DNA from: Macrolepiota albuminosa
Taxonomy: Eukaryota; Basidiomycota; Agaricomycetes; Agaricales; Agaricaceae
DNA: 64,000 bases
Reading direction: 5' to 3'
NCBI GenBank assembly: GCA_027475525.1
Contig: JAMWFC010000031.1
Location: forward strand, 186,001 to 250,000
Shown: positions 42,371 through 53,500 of the stretch, one piece after another
Position numbering within the stretch: position 1 is the first letter of the stretch
How the letters are laid out: each line of letters begins with the position of its first letter
Made by a program: the position numbers and the translations under genes
The notes under the pieces: generated by a model
What the model was told of the DNA's origin: nothing
The model's database searches: none
What the model saw: only the letters and a program-made list of their open reading frames with translations

Positions 42371-45300
42371 ATGAGTAATCCCATACCTGCAGCGCCCACT
42401 GACGGCGGGCGAAATGCCCACAACCTACGGGGAGACCCAGCAGACACCCAGGACGCGTCAGCGTCCAATGCGGGTCAGGTAAGACCCAAGGCTCGAGACC
42501 GAGGTCAGAGTGCTGACCTGGCCGGGAATGAGAGCGAGGCCCGGAGAGCTGAAAGCTCACAACAGGATGGTCCGCAACGCCTCCAAGACAAGATGCCCGG
42601 GGGATTAACGCCCCCAGTTACGCAGTTGCCAGGAGGACCGCGACGGTCTAGCCAATTGGCTTCCAAAGGACCCCCGCAGGATGGCCGACAGTCAACCGGC
42701 GCCTATGGCGCCCCAGGAGACGCCGAGTCGTCAGTACGGACTGGGAGAACCCTCCCTGCGAGCCGGAGCAGTGGGACCAGGCGGTCCACAGCAGGCCCAA
42801 TGCCTTCTAAAGTAGCGGAAGCCCACTTAGAAGAGGTACCGGAGGAGGCTGCAAGGCCTGAAGGATACCGCGCGGAAGATCGATTTCCGCGCACACCAGC
42901 AGTGGAGGAAGCTCCGGAGGTTGTAGAGCTTCCAGAGGAGGTGATGGAGTCGTCAAGTGACGACGATGTCGGAGCAGAGGAACAGCGGCTGAAAACCGCG
43001 TACACCGTGCACTTGCGGGTGTTCTGGGACTTGCACCCAGAGGTGATGAAATACACCACCCAAGCACGACTCGAGCGCTACGCGTCAGCCCATATAGTAG
43101 CACTTAGGCGACAAGGGCACGAAGTGCCCAATGTATTCAGTACGAAATATACTGATTTGATGGTGAGAGTGCTCACTATGGAGCTGCAAATGTATGTGCA
43201 GCGTAAGGCCACACGGCAATCGGGGGTCTCGACCCCCTGGAGCCACACGTCCGAGGAATGCTCAGCACGACGCAATCAAGACGTCGGAATCGAGCTAGTG
43301 GAGGCACTAGCACGGGCGCAAGAAGTGCCCGAAGTAAGACCGGTGAGTACTTTTTATACTCCAGCAGGACAAGGGTGGCGTGAGGAGCCCCTGCACATGC
43401 GTAACCATGACCGTAGGACAGATATGTCAGGTCCGGATGGGCACGATAGCACTGTGCTCAAAGTGGAAAGCGAGGCATCCGTGATGCCACGCGTGCCCAT
43501 GGCCGAAACGTTGAGCGACAGAGTCGCGTACCAACGTATGCGCAATGGCGACCTCAGGACTAAGGGACAGTCCTTTATAGATGATCAGGGCATCGTATTC
43601 AAGGGCACTAAGCCCATTGACGAGATGCGTCGTCAATTCGTCACGCAGGGTCAGGAGAATCAAGCTTCTCCAGGTCCAGGGCGGCGCAATGATCATGATC
43701 GAGGAGACTTCCTCGATTGAGATGGCGCCACAAGACGTGATGGCCCTGGTAACGGCCGGGATGACGGCCCTAGGTCGATTCCTCGAGACGAGGGCAATTA
43801 TGCCCACAGTCGAGGAGGCTCGGGACGTCCCCCGCAAGGTGGACGGGGAAAGTCACTTCCCCATGCCGCTGATTTGGCGACTAGATCCCCGGGTCAGCGG
43901 GAAGCCATCCGCAAGGTGGACGGGGAAAGTCACTTCCCCATGCCGCTGATTTGGCGACTAGATCCCCGGGTCAGCGGGAAGCCATCCGAATGCATTGTGA
44001 AGCCATGCACGATCGCCTGCATCAAGTAGTCGATGATGCCCTGGGCGTAACCTTACGGTTACCAGACGGAGTGAAGCTGCGTAAAGCAGACAGTAGGCAC
44101 ATTCGCGCCTATACAGGCGCGTCCAAGTTCAGCGACCTGGAAGATTGGGCGATGGATGTATGCACCCATCTTGCCATGTGCTTATACGGAGGTGACTGTA
44201 TGGAACGAGAACGAATTTTCGTTCTGCCTGAGTTCTTGGCCGGAGAGGCCATGGGTTGGTTTCGACGGGCAGTACTGCACGTCAATCGTGTCCAATATGA
44301 CTGGACGTTTAAAGGAGTCCTTACAGGACTGTACGATCGATTCGTACACCCCTCAACGCTCCAGGATGCAAGGCGGGACTTCCAGTCCGCCAAGTACACC
44401 GAGAAGTTGGGAGTACAAGGGTTCTATGATACCCTTAATGACCATGCCCAGAACATGGCAGTATACCCGGACGGGTATACAATGCTCAAAACGTTCTTGG
44501 ATGGCATTCCAGCGGATATGCGCCGCTATTTGATACGTGAGGACGGCTTGTCCCCAGAAGTCAACGATGTGGAAGAATTTGTGGCATATGCCATCTGGTA
44601 TGAGCAGTCTCTGAAGACTGCTAACCACTACGAACATCGGAGTGGACACAAAGGGGGATCCAGGCGACTACCGCCTGGTGGGACGCCCTCACGGGGTCAG
44701 CATGTGGGGACCTTCCTGGCCAAGAAGACTGATTTGGATCGTGACCGCAACACGCGGTTTGTTGTACGCAAAACCCCTGTTGCGAACCGAGGGCGGAGCC
44801 GCCCACGCCCAGAGCGGGCGCCGGACGGAGAACGTCCTAAATCAAGGCCGGACTTCAAACCGGCCAACCCACCAGGTCAGACGGGGACTTGTTTCGCGTG
44901 TGGCCAACCAGGCCACTACGCTACCAACTGCCCTGCAAAGCCAGGACCCCCAAGGAAGGGGTATACACCCCGCGCCCACCTTCGAGCTGCACATACTGCA
45001 GCCGCGAGTGGGAGTGACAGAGACGTATCTGCCGATTCTGAGGCGGAGAACCCCACAAACGACCAGGAGCCCCCAGAGGAGGCATCGGGCGCCGAGCCCG
45101 AGAGTGTGGTTGTGGAGGGGGAGGAGTACGTCACAGTCGACGTATATGACGACGTCTAGCATCGGGCGCCGAGCCCGAGAGTGTGGTTGTGGAGGGGGAG
45201 GAGTACGTCACAGTCGACGTATATGACGACGTCTACAACAATGAGTATTACAGTCGCGACAGCGACTCTGAGTGCCTAGCGGCGATGACGGATTGGCTGT

Positions 45301-48300
45301 CCGCAAATAACCCCGAATGGAATAACGTGGTTCGGATGAAGAAGGTGACCCTTCGTCGTGCAGAGGGCACTTTGCAGCGCCCTACATTGAAGCGAGCAGA
45401 CAAGGAGTGCCTGGTCTCGTATGTGGACGTAGACGGCCACAAGGCATGGACCCTATGGGACTCTGGGAGTACCACATCAGGCATAACATCCCAGTTCGCC
45501 CATGTGTACGGAATATCCGTGCAGGAGTTGGATACGCCATTGGCGTTACAGCTGGGCACCGTAGGGAGCCAAGCCATGGTGCAGTATGGGACAAATGTGA
45601 ATGTCCAAACGCCGGGCTCACGTAGCCGGGAATACATGGATGTAGCGAACTTCGATCGCTACGATATGATACTGGGAACGCCATTCATGCGGCGTAACAA
45701 AGTCATACTAGACTTTGACCAATGTCAGGTACTAGTGAATGGGAAAGTGATCCCAGCCGAACGAGCAACAGCAGACGACACTGATAATCGTCTGCGACGT
45801 CATCGCACTACGGAGAAACGCAAGGACTCTCCATGACTTGGCCGGCGCAGAGTGCCGGCCGTGGAGGATGTGGAGGAGGAAGTGCAGGCTATGCCTGGAC
45901 TGAGAGCAGACCACAACGTGGTAATGATGAGCGAGGAGGAGTATCAAGCCTCCAAGAGGAGCAACGAGCGAATAATCGCTCCTGAGATTCGAGGCGCAAG
46001 GCCTCCGGACAAACGCCATCGAAAGGCGAGACGACGGGAGGACTCAGTGGATGTATGCCCACCTACGTCCTCACGAGTCAAGTTGGAAGACTTGAAAGAC
46101 AGCATCCGAGAGGCGGAAGCCTCAGTAGAGGGGGACACACGGTCCCTATGGGAGCGACCAGCTCCCCTACCGGAGTACGACTGGGCATACGACCCCCGAA
46201 TGCCGCAAGAGTGGAACGAGCTGGTGGCAGCCACGTGTGCGCGAAATGCGCACCAGAGATGGATGACCGTCAAACCAGTGTATCGCCAGCCAGCCCTGGA
46301 CGAGGTATCCGTAGCGTACTTGCTTGTACGTGAGGGAAGAAGCCTCGTGGCTTGTAAGGCAGCGGTAGCGGGTGCCCCGCTGAGACTACATATACCTGAT
46401 GACAGTGTCAATCGGGTGCTCGCAATGCGAGAACAGTACGCGCCGCCGCCTCGGCCACCCTCAGAGACGGTGGAAGTACTTCCCCCGGTACGCATGAAGG
46501 GGAAGCAGAAGGCGACAAGCCTTCGTGAGGAAGATATCCCTTGGTTGCGTCAGCAATGGCAAGAAGAATTTGCCGACATGGTCAATGGGACCAAGGAGGA
46601 GCTCCCGCCATGGTCCCTTGGTTGCGTCAGCAATGGCAAGAAGAATTTGCCGACATGGTCAATGGGACCAAGGAGGAGCTCCCGCCATGGCGGGAGGTGA
46701 ATCATGAGATTAATCTCATAGACGAGAACAAGCAGTATAAGTACCACTTGCCGCGCTGTCTGCGTGCCCTCCAGGAGCAACTACGCGATAAGACTAATCG
46801 CTACTTGAATGCTCAATGGTGGTCCCCATGCACCACCGCTCAAGCTGCACCGTTATTGTGCATCCCGAAGAAGGATGGAACCCTTCGAACAGCTCTTGAT
46901 GCGCGTCAGCGCAATGACAATACTATAAAGGATGTAACTCCTTTACCAGATCAAGAGGTGATCCGGGAAGACGTGGCTCGGGCGAAGTATCGCTCGAAGA
47001 TTGACCTTACTGACGCTTACAAGCAGGTGCACATTTGCACAGAGGACGTACCCAAGACCGTGTTTGCGTCAATCATGGGTACATTCACGAGCAATATAAT
47101 GCAAATTGGAGACTGCAATGCTCCAGCAACTTTCCAGAGGCTAATGACCTCTATCTTCCGAGACGTAATAGGACGTTTCATGCATGTCTACTTAGATGAC
47201 ATATTCATCTACTCGGATACCATGGAGGAGCATGAGCAGCACCTCAGAGTCGTATTCGAACGACTGCGCAAGTACAAGTTGTACTTGAAGTGGAAAAAAT
47301 GTGAGCTCTACGCTCAGAGTATAGACTGCTTAGGGCATGTCATAGACAAGCGGGGTATCCACCCTGATCAGGACAAACTCGATCGTATTCGGGAGTGGCG
47401 CACGCCCCGAAACTACAATGACATCCAACGATTCGTTGGCCTGGTCAACTACATATCGAGCTTCTTGCCCGATGTCACAGCCTATACTGGGCCACTTATG
47501 GCCATGACGCAGAACGGATCACCGTTCAATTGGAGGCCGTTACACCAACGGTGCTTCGAGATGGTCAAACGGATCTGTACAAAGACTCCGGTGATTCGAC
47601 CGATCGACCCTAGACGGGACGAGCCAATATGGCTCATTTGCGACGCGTCCAAGACAGGCGTCGGGGCCATGTACGGCCAGGGAAGCAGCTGGCAGACATG
47701 CCGTCCAGCAGGGTTCATGTCGAAGAAGTTCACGACGGCCCAGCAAAACTATGCGGTGCACGAGTTGGAGACTCTTGCCATACTCGAGGCTCTCCTCAAG
47801 TGGGAGGATAAGCTGATGGGATACCCCATCCACATCATAACGGACCACAAGGCCCTTGAGTTCTTTAAAACTCAGGTGAACTTGTCGCCGCGTCAGCGAC
47901 GGTGGATAGACTACATGTCGAGATACCAGTTCGACATCACCTATGTTAAAGGTGAACTCAACAAAGTGGCAGACTGCTTGTCACGCTACTTTGAGAGTGA
48001 TGTAGTCGGGGAGGCTCACGAGCCTCATGAGTATGTGCAGGCAGACTGCCGCATAGACCCTGATGGAGAGGATTTACCTCTCCACCGATACCAGGAGCTC
48101 AGGGAGCATGTCCTGGAAGTACGCGCTATGCGTGACGATGAACGGAGGCGAAGCACTCGCCTCAGAGAGCAGCGTGAAGAATGGGACGTAGCCGCCCAGT
48201 TGCTCAAGGAGCATGAAGCCGTGGACCCAGCATCCACTAGGGAGCACGAGCGCCACGATGTACCCGTTACGCTTGCGGAGATGCTCGAAGGCGAATTGCC

Positions 48301-49816
48301 TTCATCCCAGCCTCCTAGCCTGGTCAATGACGACTTCCGGCAGGAGGTGGTGCAGGACTATGGTGATGATCCTCTCTTCGCCGAGATAATCGCCAATCCT
48401 GACGACCATCCTCGGTTCAGGCATGAGCCTGGTGGACTCATCACGACGGAGAACCGTCAAGGGGTGGCAGTGGTATGCCTCCCCCGTACGCATACCATTG
48501 TTACGCGGGTCTTGGACCAGGCCCATGCCCTGGTGGGGCACTTTGGTGCCGCCCGGACATTGGGCTACATCCGGCGATGGTATTGGTGGCCACGTATGGC
48601 CCAAGAAGTGACTAAGTTTTGCGCGTCCTGCGCAGCGTGTCAGAGGGCAAAGTTGCCCCCTGGATCCCCTCTCGGGAAGCTACACCAGCTACCCGTGCCG
48701 GTGAAACCCTGGGACTCAATTGGAATGGACTTCGTAGGTCCCTTTCCCAAGTCCAGAGGGTTCGATTACCTCTGGGTAGTCATATGTCGTATGACAAGCA
48801 TGGTGCACCTCATACCGGTGCGAACTACGCTGACAGCTAAGGAGCTGTCGTGGATCTACCTGAGGGAGATCGTTAGGCTGCATGGGCTGCCTAGCACCAT
48901 TGTAAGCGATCGTGACTCGAAGTTCACGTCTCAATGGTGGAAAGAACTCCACAAACTGCTAGGAGCGCGACTCCTCATGTCGATGTCCTTCCATCCTCAA
49001 ACGGATGGGCAGACAGAGCGGGCTAACCGCAGTATAGGTCAGATTTTGAGGGCGGTTGTTCGCCCTGACCAACGGGACTGGGTGGACTGGTGTCCACTCA
49101 CCGAGTTCGCAATTAACGCCAGTATCTCGGATACCACAGGGTATGCGCCCTTTGAACTCAACGGAGGGTACTTGCCCTCCATGCTGCACGAAGTTCGTGC
49201 TGATACGGTGGCTCACCGTGGAGTGGTCGAGTTCGCCAGGCAGGCCCTGGAGAACATTGCGGCAGCGCATGACGCCATCATAGAGGCGCGAGTCTTCCAG
49301 GCGAAAAACGCCAATCACCATAGGCGAGTGGACCCGCCAATAGCTGTAGGAGCGTTGGTATACTTATCAACGCGTAATCTGAGGCTCCCGAAGGGACGGG
49401 CGAGTAAACTCTGCCCGAAATGGGTAGGCCCGTACCGCGTCCTAGACGCGGAGCCAAGTACCTCCAACTACGTGTTGGAGCTGCCTCTGGCATTACAGGA
49501 ACGACGCATCGTTCCTAAGTTCCATGTGTCGCTGTTGCGACCTTATAGCGCGTCTGATGATGCGCTGTTCCCTAACAGGGCGACCCCGGGCCCCTATGAT
49601 TTTGGGGCTCGAGACGATGACGAATGGTTCGTCGAGTGCATAATTGGGCACCGGTGGACTGAGCGTAACACGCTCGAGTTTGAGGTACGATGGTCCCTGG
49701 GGGACACAACATGGGAGCCACACTCCCATTGCTCCAAGCTAGCGGCACTTGACCGTTATTTGGAGTTGAAGGGCGTTAAGCGCCCACATCAATTAAGTAA
49801 GCGTGCCAGCACTTAA
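42371..49816 (+). CDS. Gag-pol polyprotein of chromovirus E
   Basis: ATG 42371 (MSNPIPAAPTDGG). A long Pro/Glu-rich N-part, capsid-like region (LPEFLAGEAMGWFRRAVLHV, about 44225), zinc knuckle CFACGQPGHYATNC (about 44893), protease LWDSGSTTSG (about 45455), RT with KIDLTDAYKQ and YLDDIFIYSD (about 47190), RNase H (LICDASKTGVGAMY, HELETLAI, ITDHKAL), integrase with HALVGH...CASCAAC zinc finger and the D, D, E of GMDFVGPF, VSDRDSKF and ERANRS, and a C-terminal chromodomain-like WSLGDTTWEP (about 49700). Counting duplications #9-#11 once makes the whole region one frame, broken only by TGA at 43718-43720 and 45834-45836. Those TGA may be CGA-to-TGA changes or readthrough sites. All pol catalytic residues that I can see are present. 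Confidence 0.92.
43832..43985. repeat. 77-bp exact tandem duplication #9 (gag-pol of E)
   Basis: Copies 43832-43908 and 43909-43985, period exactly 77. Confidence 0.95.
45082..45235. repeat. 77-bp exact tandem duplication #10 (gag-pol of E)
   Basis: Copies 45082-45158 and 45159-45235; introduces a TAG that is absent when one copy is counted. Confidence 0.95.
46537..46690. repeat. 77-bp exact tandem duplication #11 (start of RT in E)
   Basis: Copies 46537-46613 and 46614-46690, period exactly 77. Confidence 0.95.
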
Positions 49817-49819
49817 TTT

Positions 49820-49909
49820 GATCGGCAGTGCCGATCGCGGCTTGGCTGAGTTGGTCAGCAGCTGTGGCTGAAACACGTTTTAAAAGGCAAAATTTCTTTT
49901 TTGCCTTTT
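49820..49909 (+). other. Two perfect hairpins between gag-pol and the extra ORF of E
   Basis: GATCGGCA/TGCCGATC with a 1-nt loop (49820-49836) and AAAAGGCAAAA/TTTTGCCTTTT with a 6-nt loop (49882-49909), both in the 103-nt gap. The second ends 10 nt before the next ATG. They could act in reinitiation, RNA processing or packaging; this is inference. Confidence 0.6.
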
Positions 49910-49919
49910 TTCCCCAACC

Positions 49920-52900
49920 ATGGACAGCATGCCCGTGGACGTGAGTGACCAGCAGCAATTTGAGAGTACGCCGTCGGTCTTACCGTCGGCTGAAGGGGGG
50001 GGGCAGATGGCTCCCCCGCTGACCCAAAATGTGCCCCAGTGGGGACAATCGCAACAGGCGGTGGGCTTCCCACAGCAGCAGCAACAACCAGCGGGCTGAC
50101 CCAAAATGTGCCCCAGTGGGGACAATCGCAACAGGCGGTGGGCTTCCCACAGCAGCAGCAACAACCAGCGGCGGGCTACCTGCCGCAGCAGCCGGTGATC
50201 AGTGGCTATCCGCCACTTCAAACTATGCAGGGCAACTTCATGCCCCAGAACGCACCTGTGGGTGGCTATCAGCCCCAACAACCAGCACCGGGCGCTTATG
50301 CGCCACATCACACCGAGGGCCAATTCCAGCAACAGGCCTACGGGGGGCTAGTCAGCCCCCAAGCAGCGTCGGCATGGAGGCAGCTTGCCCCTGTACCGGC
50401 AACAGGGCAACTGGGGACACATCCTTTTCCCCAGTTTACCGCCCCGGCGCACTACCCTGGGATGGGTGGTGTGCCCGTAATGATGCCGTACCCCCCGGCT
50501 TGGATGGGGGCTTGGGGCGCAATGCCCCAGTACAGCGACTCACATGAGTCGCAAGCCAAGGGAGGCCGGTCGATTTCCCTGTTGACCACAGTACCAACCG
50601 ATAACCTAGAGGGACGCCGAGCATCCCTCGTGCAGGCCACCGCGGCCATTGAGAGAGCAGAAACTCTCAATACAGAACGAAGCGTCGGTTCATCGTCCGA
50701 TGCGCCGACGGAGAGCCTGGCCAAGCTCTCCTTGCTACAGCGGCTGGAAATGCCGCACCAATCCGAGCCCAGCTCGGAAGAAGAGTCGCGTCCTCGACGC
50801 GACAAAGGAAAAGCACGGGCTGTCAAGCCCACTCACAGCCAGGACTTAGTCCTGGCTACCCTTCTCCAACGACTGGGAGATAACGGGTACGATGTACCCG
50901 CAGAGTCATCATTCCTCCGCGATGCGGAGGCAGTCGTCCTCATCTGCCAGATGATGGACGACATGGATCACATGCACGCTCAGCGCAAAACTGATCTCCT
51001 TGCCCTCTCGGCCGCTCGTAAGCGGCAGTCTACACCCCCGAGTCGGGACACTGACTCCAGCAAAAGGGCACGTCGGCAAGGAGTGGAGGACGCGCCCTCC
51101 TGCTCGATTAAGTCGAGCGTTGCTGCCCCTGGCCGGGAGGCCGGTCTAGGACGGGACATCCTCCCTTATGAAGATGTTCCTGCTCCAGCCGCCCCCCGGC
51201 TTATCCAGCGCCTCGCCAGCGGCGCGTCTGAGGTCGCGTCTTCGCGACCAGTATCCGTGGTATCCACCACGTACTCTGGGGAGCAGAGTTCCAGGGGTGT
51301 GAGCACACGTCCCACTGAGGCCAAGGCCTCACAACCCCGAAAGGATCGTCGGGGTAAGCAACCGGAAGTGCGCGCCTACGTCAACGTGCACTTCCCCGAG
51401 GATGCCCCGAAAGGGGCCCCAGGGGCTAACATCCCCTTTTTACCCGCTATACTGGTAGAGGGCCTGCCAGCCCGACTCCCACGGTGTGTGTGGGCAATGG
51501 ACCCACGATCTGAGAAGTCGGAGCCAGAGAGGCTGCCTTCCCCTCCCTCCGACGACGATTGGTATGAGGAGCCTGAAGAGGCTCGTATGGAATCCCCAGT
51601 GCCGCACGAGACGGCGGCACAGCGTATGGCACGCGAACGGCGCAACAGCAATCAACGAGCCAAGATGGAGCGTCGGGCGCAGAACAGCGCCAAACGAGGG
51701 GCCGCCCTCCTTGAGGACGAAACCGGGCGCATCCCTGATGCGCCTGGTGTGGTGATCTACCGTGATCACACTATTGAGTGCCAGAACTCATTCTTTGGCG
51801 CGGGGTTGGCTCCCCAATTCTATTGGTCGCCAATGACCAATACCATCTTCGTCGGGCAAGAAGCCCGTGCAGCCAGGTCCTTTGAGGACGATAAACAGGG
51901 CAACGCCGCCGCGACGCCCCACAACAGTAAGGTGTACCAAGTTGCACCTCGCGGGTTTCCCCGCAGTCCTCGAGAAGTCCGCAGACTTCACGCACTGGTT
52001 AACAACCAGTTTACGCCGCTTCGTCAGCGTCAGTTGGGCTACCTCTTGCTCAACGAATTCAAGCGGGTGGCGCTCAACTGCCACCCTACGGCCCGAGACA
52101 GAGCTATGTCTCATTTACTCGACGAGGTCGAGTATAGGACTATCGCGGTACCCTTCGCAAGTCCAGAAGAGCGGGAGAACGTCCCGCAAATGATTGTGCC
52201 GTCGCGGCTCTATCGCCGCAAAGAGGGAGGGAAAATCGCCTTCGTCAGCCTTAACCCTCCTGATCCAAAGCAACCATTTGCTTTGGACTACCTGGGCTCA
52301 TACGCCCTCCTCTATGGACGCCCTGGGACGTCCAACGTGTGGACCGGTCTGGCCATGGACCGAGCCATGCGCATTCATTGGCGCAGCCTCTTTGGGTTTG
52401 CGCTTGTATGCGCCCTCAGCGCCAGCCGCCCCTCCAAGGCCACGGTACACAAGTACCTGGCCTACGTCTTCGCCAGGCCAGGCCTCTACAAAGAGGCCGT
52501 GGCTGAGTACGAGGCGGCCACGGGGCAAGCCTTCGAGCCTCTCCACGCCGACGACCCTACCTTCGAGGTTCGGGCTGTGGACATCCCAGAAGCGTCAGCT
52601 TCCGTATTCACCACTTCGGACGCGTTACGCGTCCTTCTTCACAATCAAATTCTGGTCAGCTGGGCTGACCACGCGTACACTTATGGGGTCACCTACTTGG
52701 CCCATCTATTCTTCAGCGACAGCCGGCTCTACAACGAGGCGGCTGCTATCGACGACAAGAGGCTACAACGCCTCGACCACTACGGTACACCCCAGTCCAT
52801 CCCGCAGTGGGATGGGTGGCGCGAGGCCACCATTGGCGACTGCCAACGCCTGATGCTCCAGCAGCAGGACAGTCGGCGTGCATACGACGACGCGCTCGCC

Positions 52901-53215
52901 AAGGGGATGTACCTCTCTATCGGGCAAGACATTCATGCCTGCGAAATCTGGACGCGCCAGTACCCGTCCGACACCGGGGATCTGCCTGATCCCCAACCAC
53001 CTGTCCCGGGGTCGACCGTTGACCCCAATCTCACACTGTCCCCCCTACGGGACTATGACGATTCCCTGCCAGTAGCAGGGCCTTCGGGTACTTCTTATGC
53101 GCCCGCACCCAAGGATGAACTCCTCGACTACGACATGGATGACGCGACTGCCGATCCATTCCGGGAGCCTGGGGGCTCTCCTATTGCCCCCGTCCCCGAC
53201 TTACCGATAGCATGA
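49920..53215 (+). CDS. Uncharacterised extra ORF (about 1,072 residues) of element E, in the env position
   Basis: Starts ATG 49920 in an ideal context (CCAACCATGG) and ends TGA 53213-53215, 45 bp before the 3' LTR. Open throughout once duplication #12 is counted once. Residues 1-190: Gln/Pro/Gly-rich, low complexity (many QQQ, QPQQPAPG). Middle: charged, with SSKRARRQG and ARERRNSNQRAKMERR, possible nuclear-localisation stretches. From about 580: a globular-looking half (VVIYRDHTIECQNSFFGAG, LDYLGSYALLYGRPG, RIHWRSLFGFALVCALSAS) and an acidic end (DELLDYDMDDATADPF). No signal peptide and no convincing membrane span, so it is unlike a retroviral envelope. No gag, pol or known enzyme motif recognised. 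Function unknown; location suggests an element-specific accessory protein, conserved enough to stay open. Confidence 0.85.
50018..50171. repeat. 77-bp exact tandem duplication #12 (extra ORF of E)
   Basis: Copies 50018-50094 and 50095-50171. Without it the ORF runs from 49920 to 53215. Confidence 0.95.
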
Positions 53216-53260
53216 CCGTCGTATTATCTCAAGACCGTAGCTCGGTCTGATTGGGGGGTG

Positions 53261-53495
53261 TGTAGCGTAGTCCGCTATGTGGCGTTGGCCACATAGCTTT
53301 ACTTACTTTACAGTAGATATTATTATATTATATTTATTATAATATAATATTAATTACATTACTATATAACTTAGTTTACCAGCTGCTTACAAAGCAGCTT
53401 ATTTTCGTGTATACTACATTGTCAATAGACCGGTCTGGTCTGATTCAGTGTCGTGTGTGCACACTAAGCTCTCTAAACTTCGTAACTTCGTTACA
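53261..53495 (+). repeat. 3' LTR of element E
   Basis: 235 bp, TG...CA. The two differences from the 5' copy are both transitions (LTR position 2, and one T/C in the run after AAGCAGCTTATTTT). Confidence 0.94.
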
Positions 53496-53500
53496 TTTGG

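Larger units (their letters stand above)
42005..53495 (+). mobile_element. Element E: Ty3/gypsy chromovirus with an extra long ORF
   Basis: LTRs 42005-42239 and 53261-53495, both 235 bp, differing at about two sites, flanked by TSD TTTGG (42000-42004 and 53496-53500). Inserted in the gag/protease part of D without loss. Internal region: one gag-pol frame (42371-49816) and a second gene (49920-53215). Purine tract TTGGGGGGTG before the 3' LTR. The sequence after the 5' LTR (seven T, then GAATCC) is not an obvious tRNA site. GC content is clearly higher than the surroundings. Confidence 0.95.

Noticed and set aside
49920..53215. Envelope protein
   Set aside because: No signal peptide, membrane span or fusion-peptide-like stretch.
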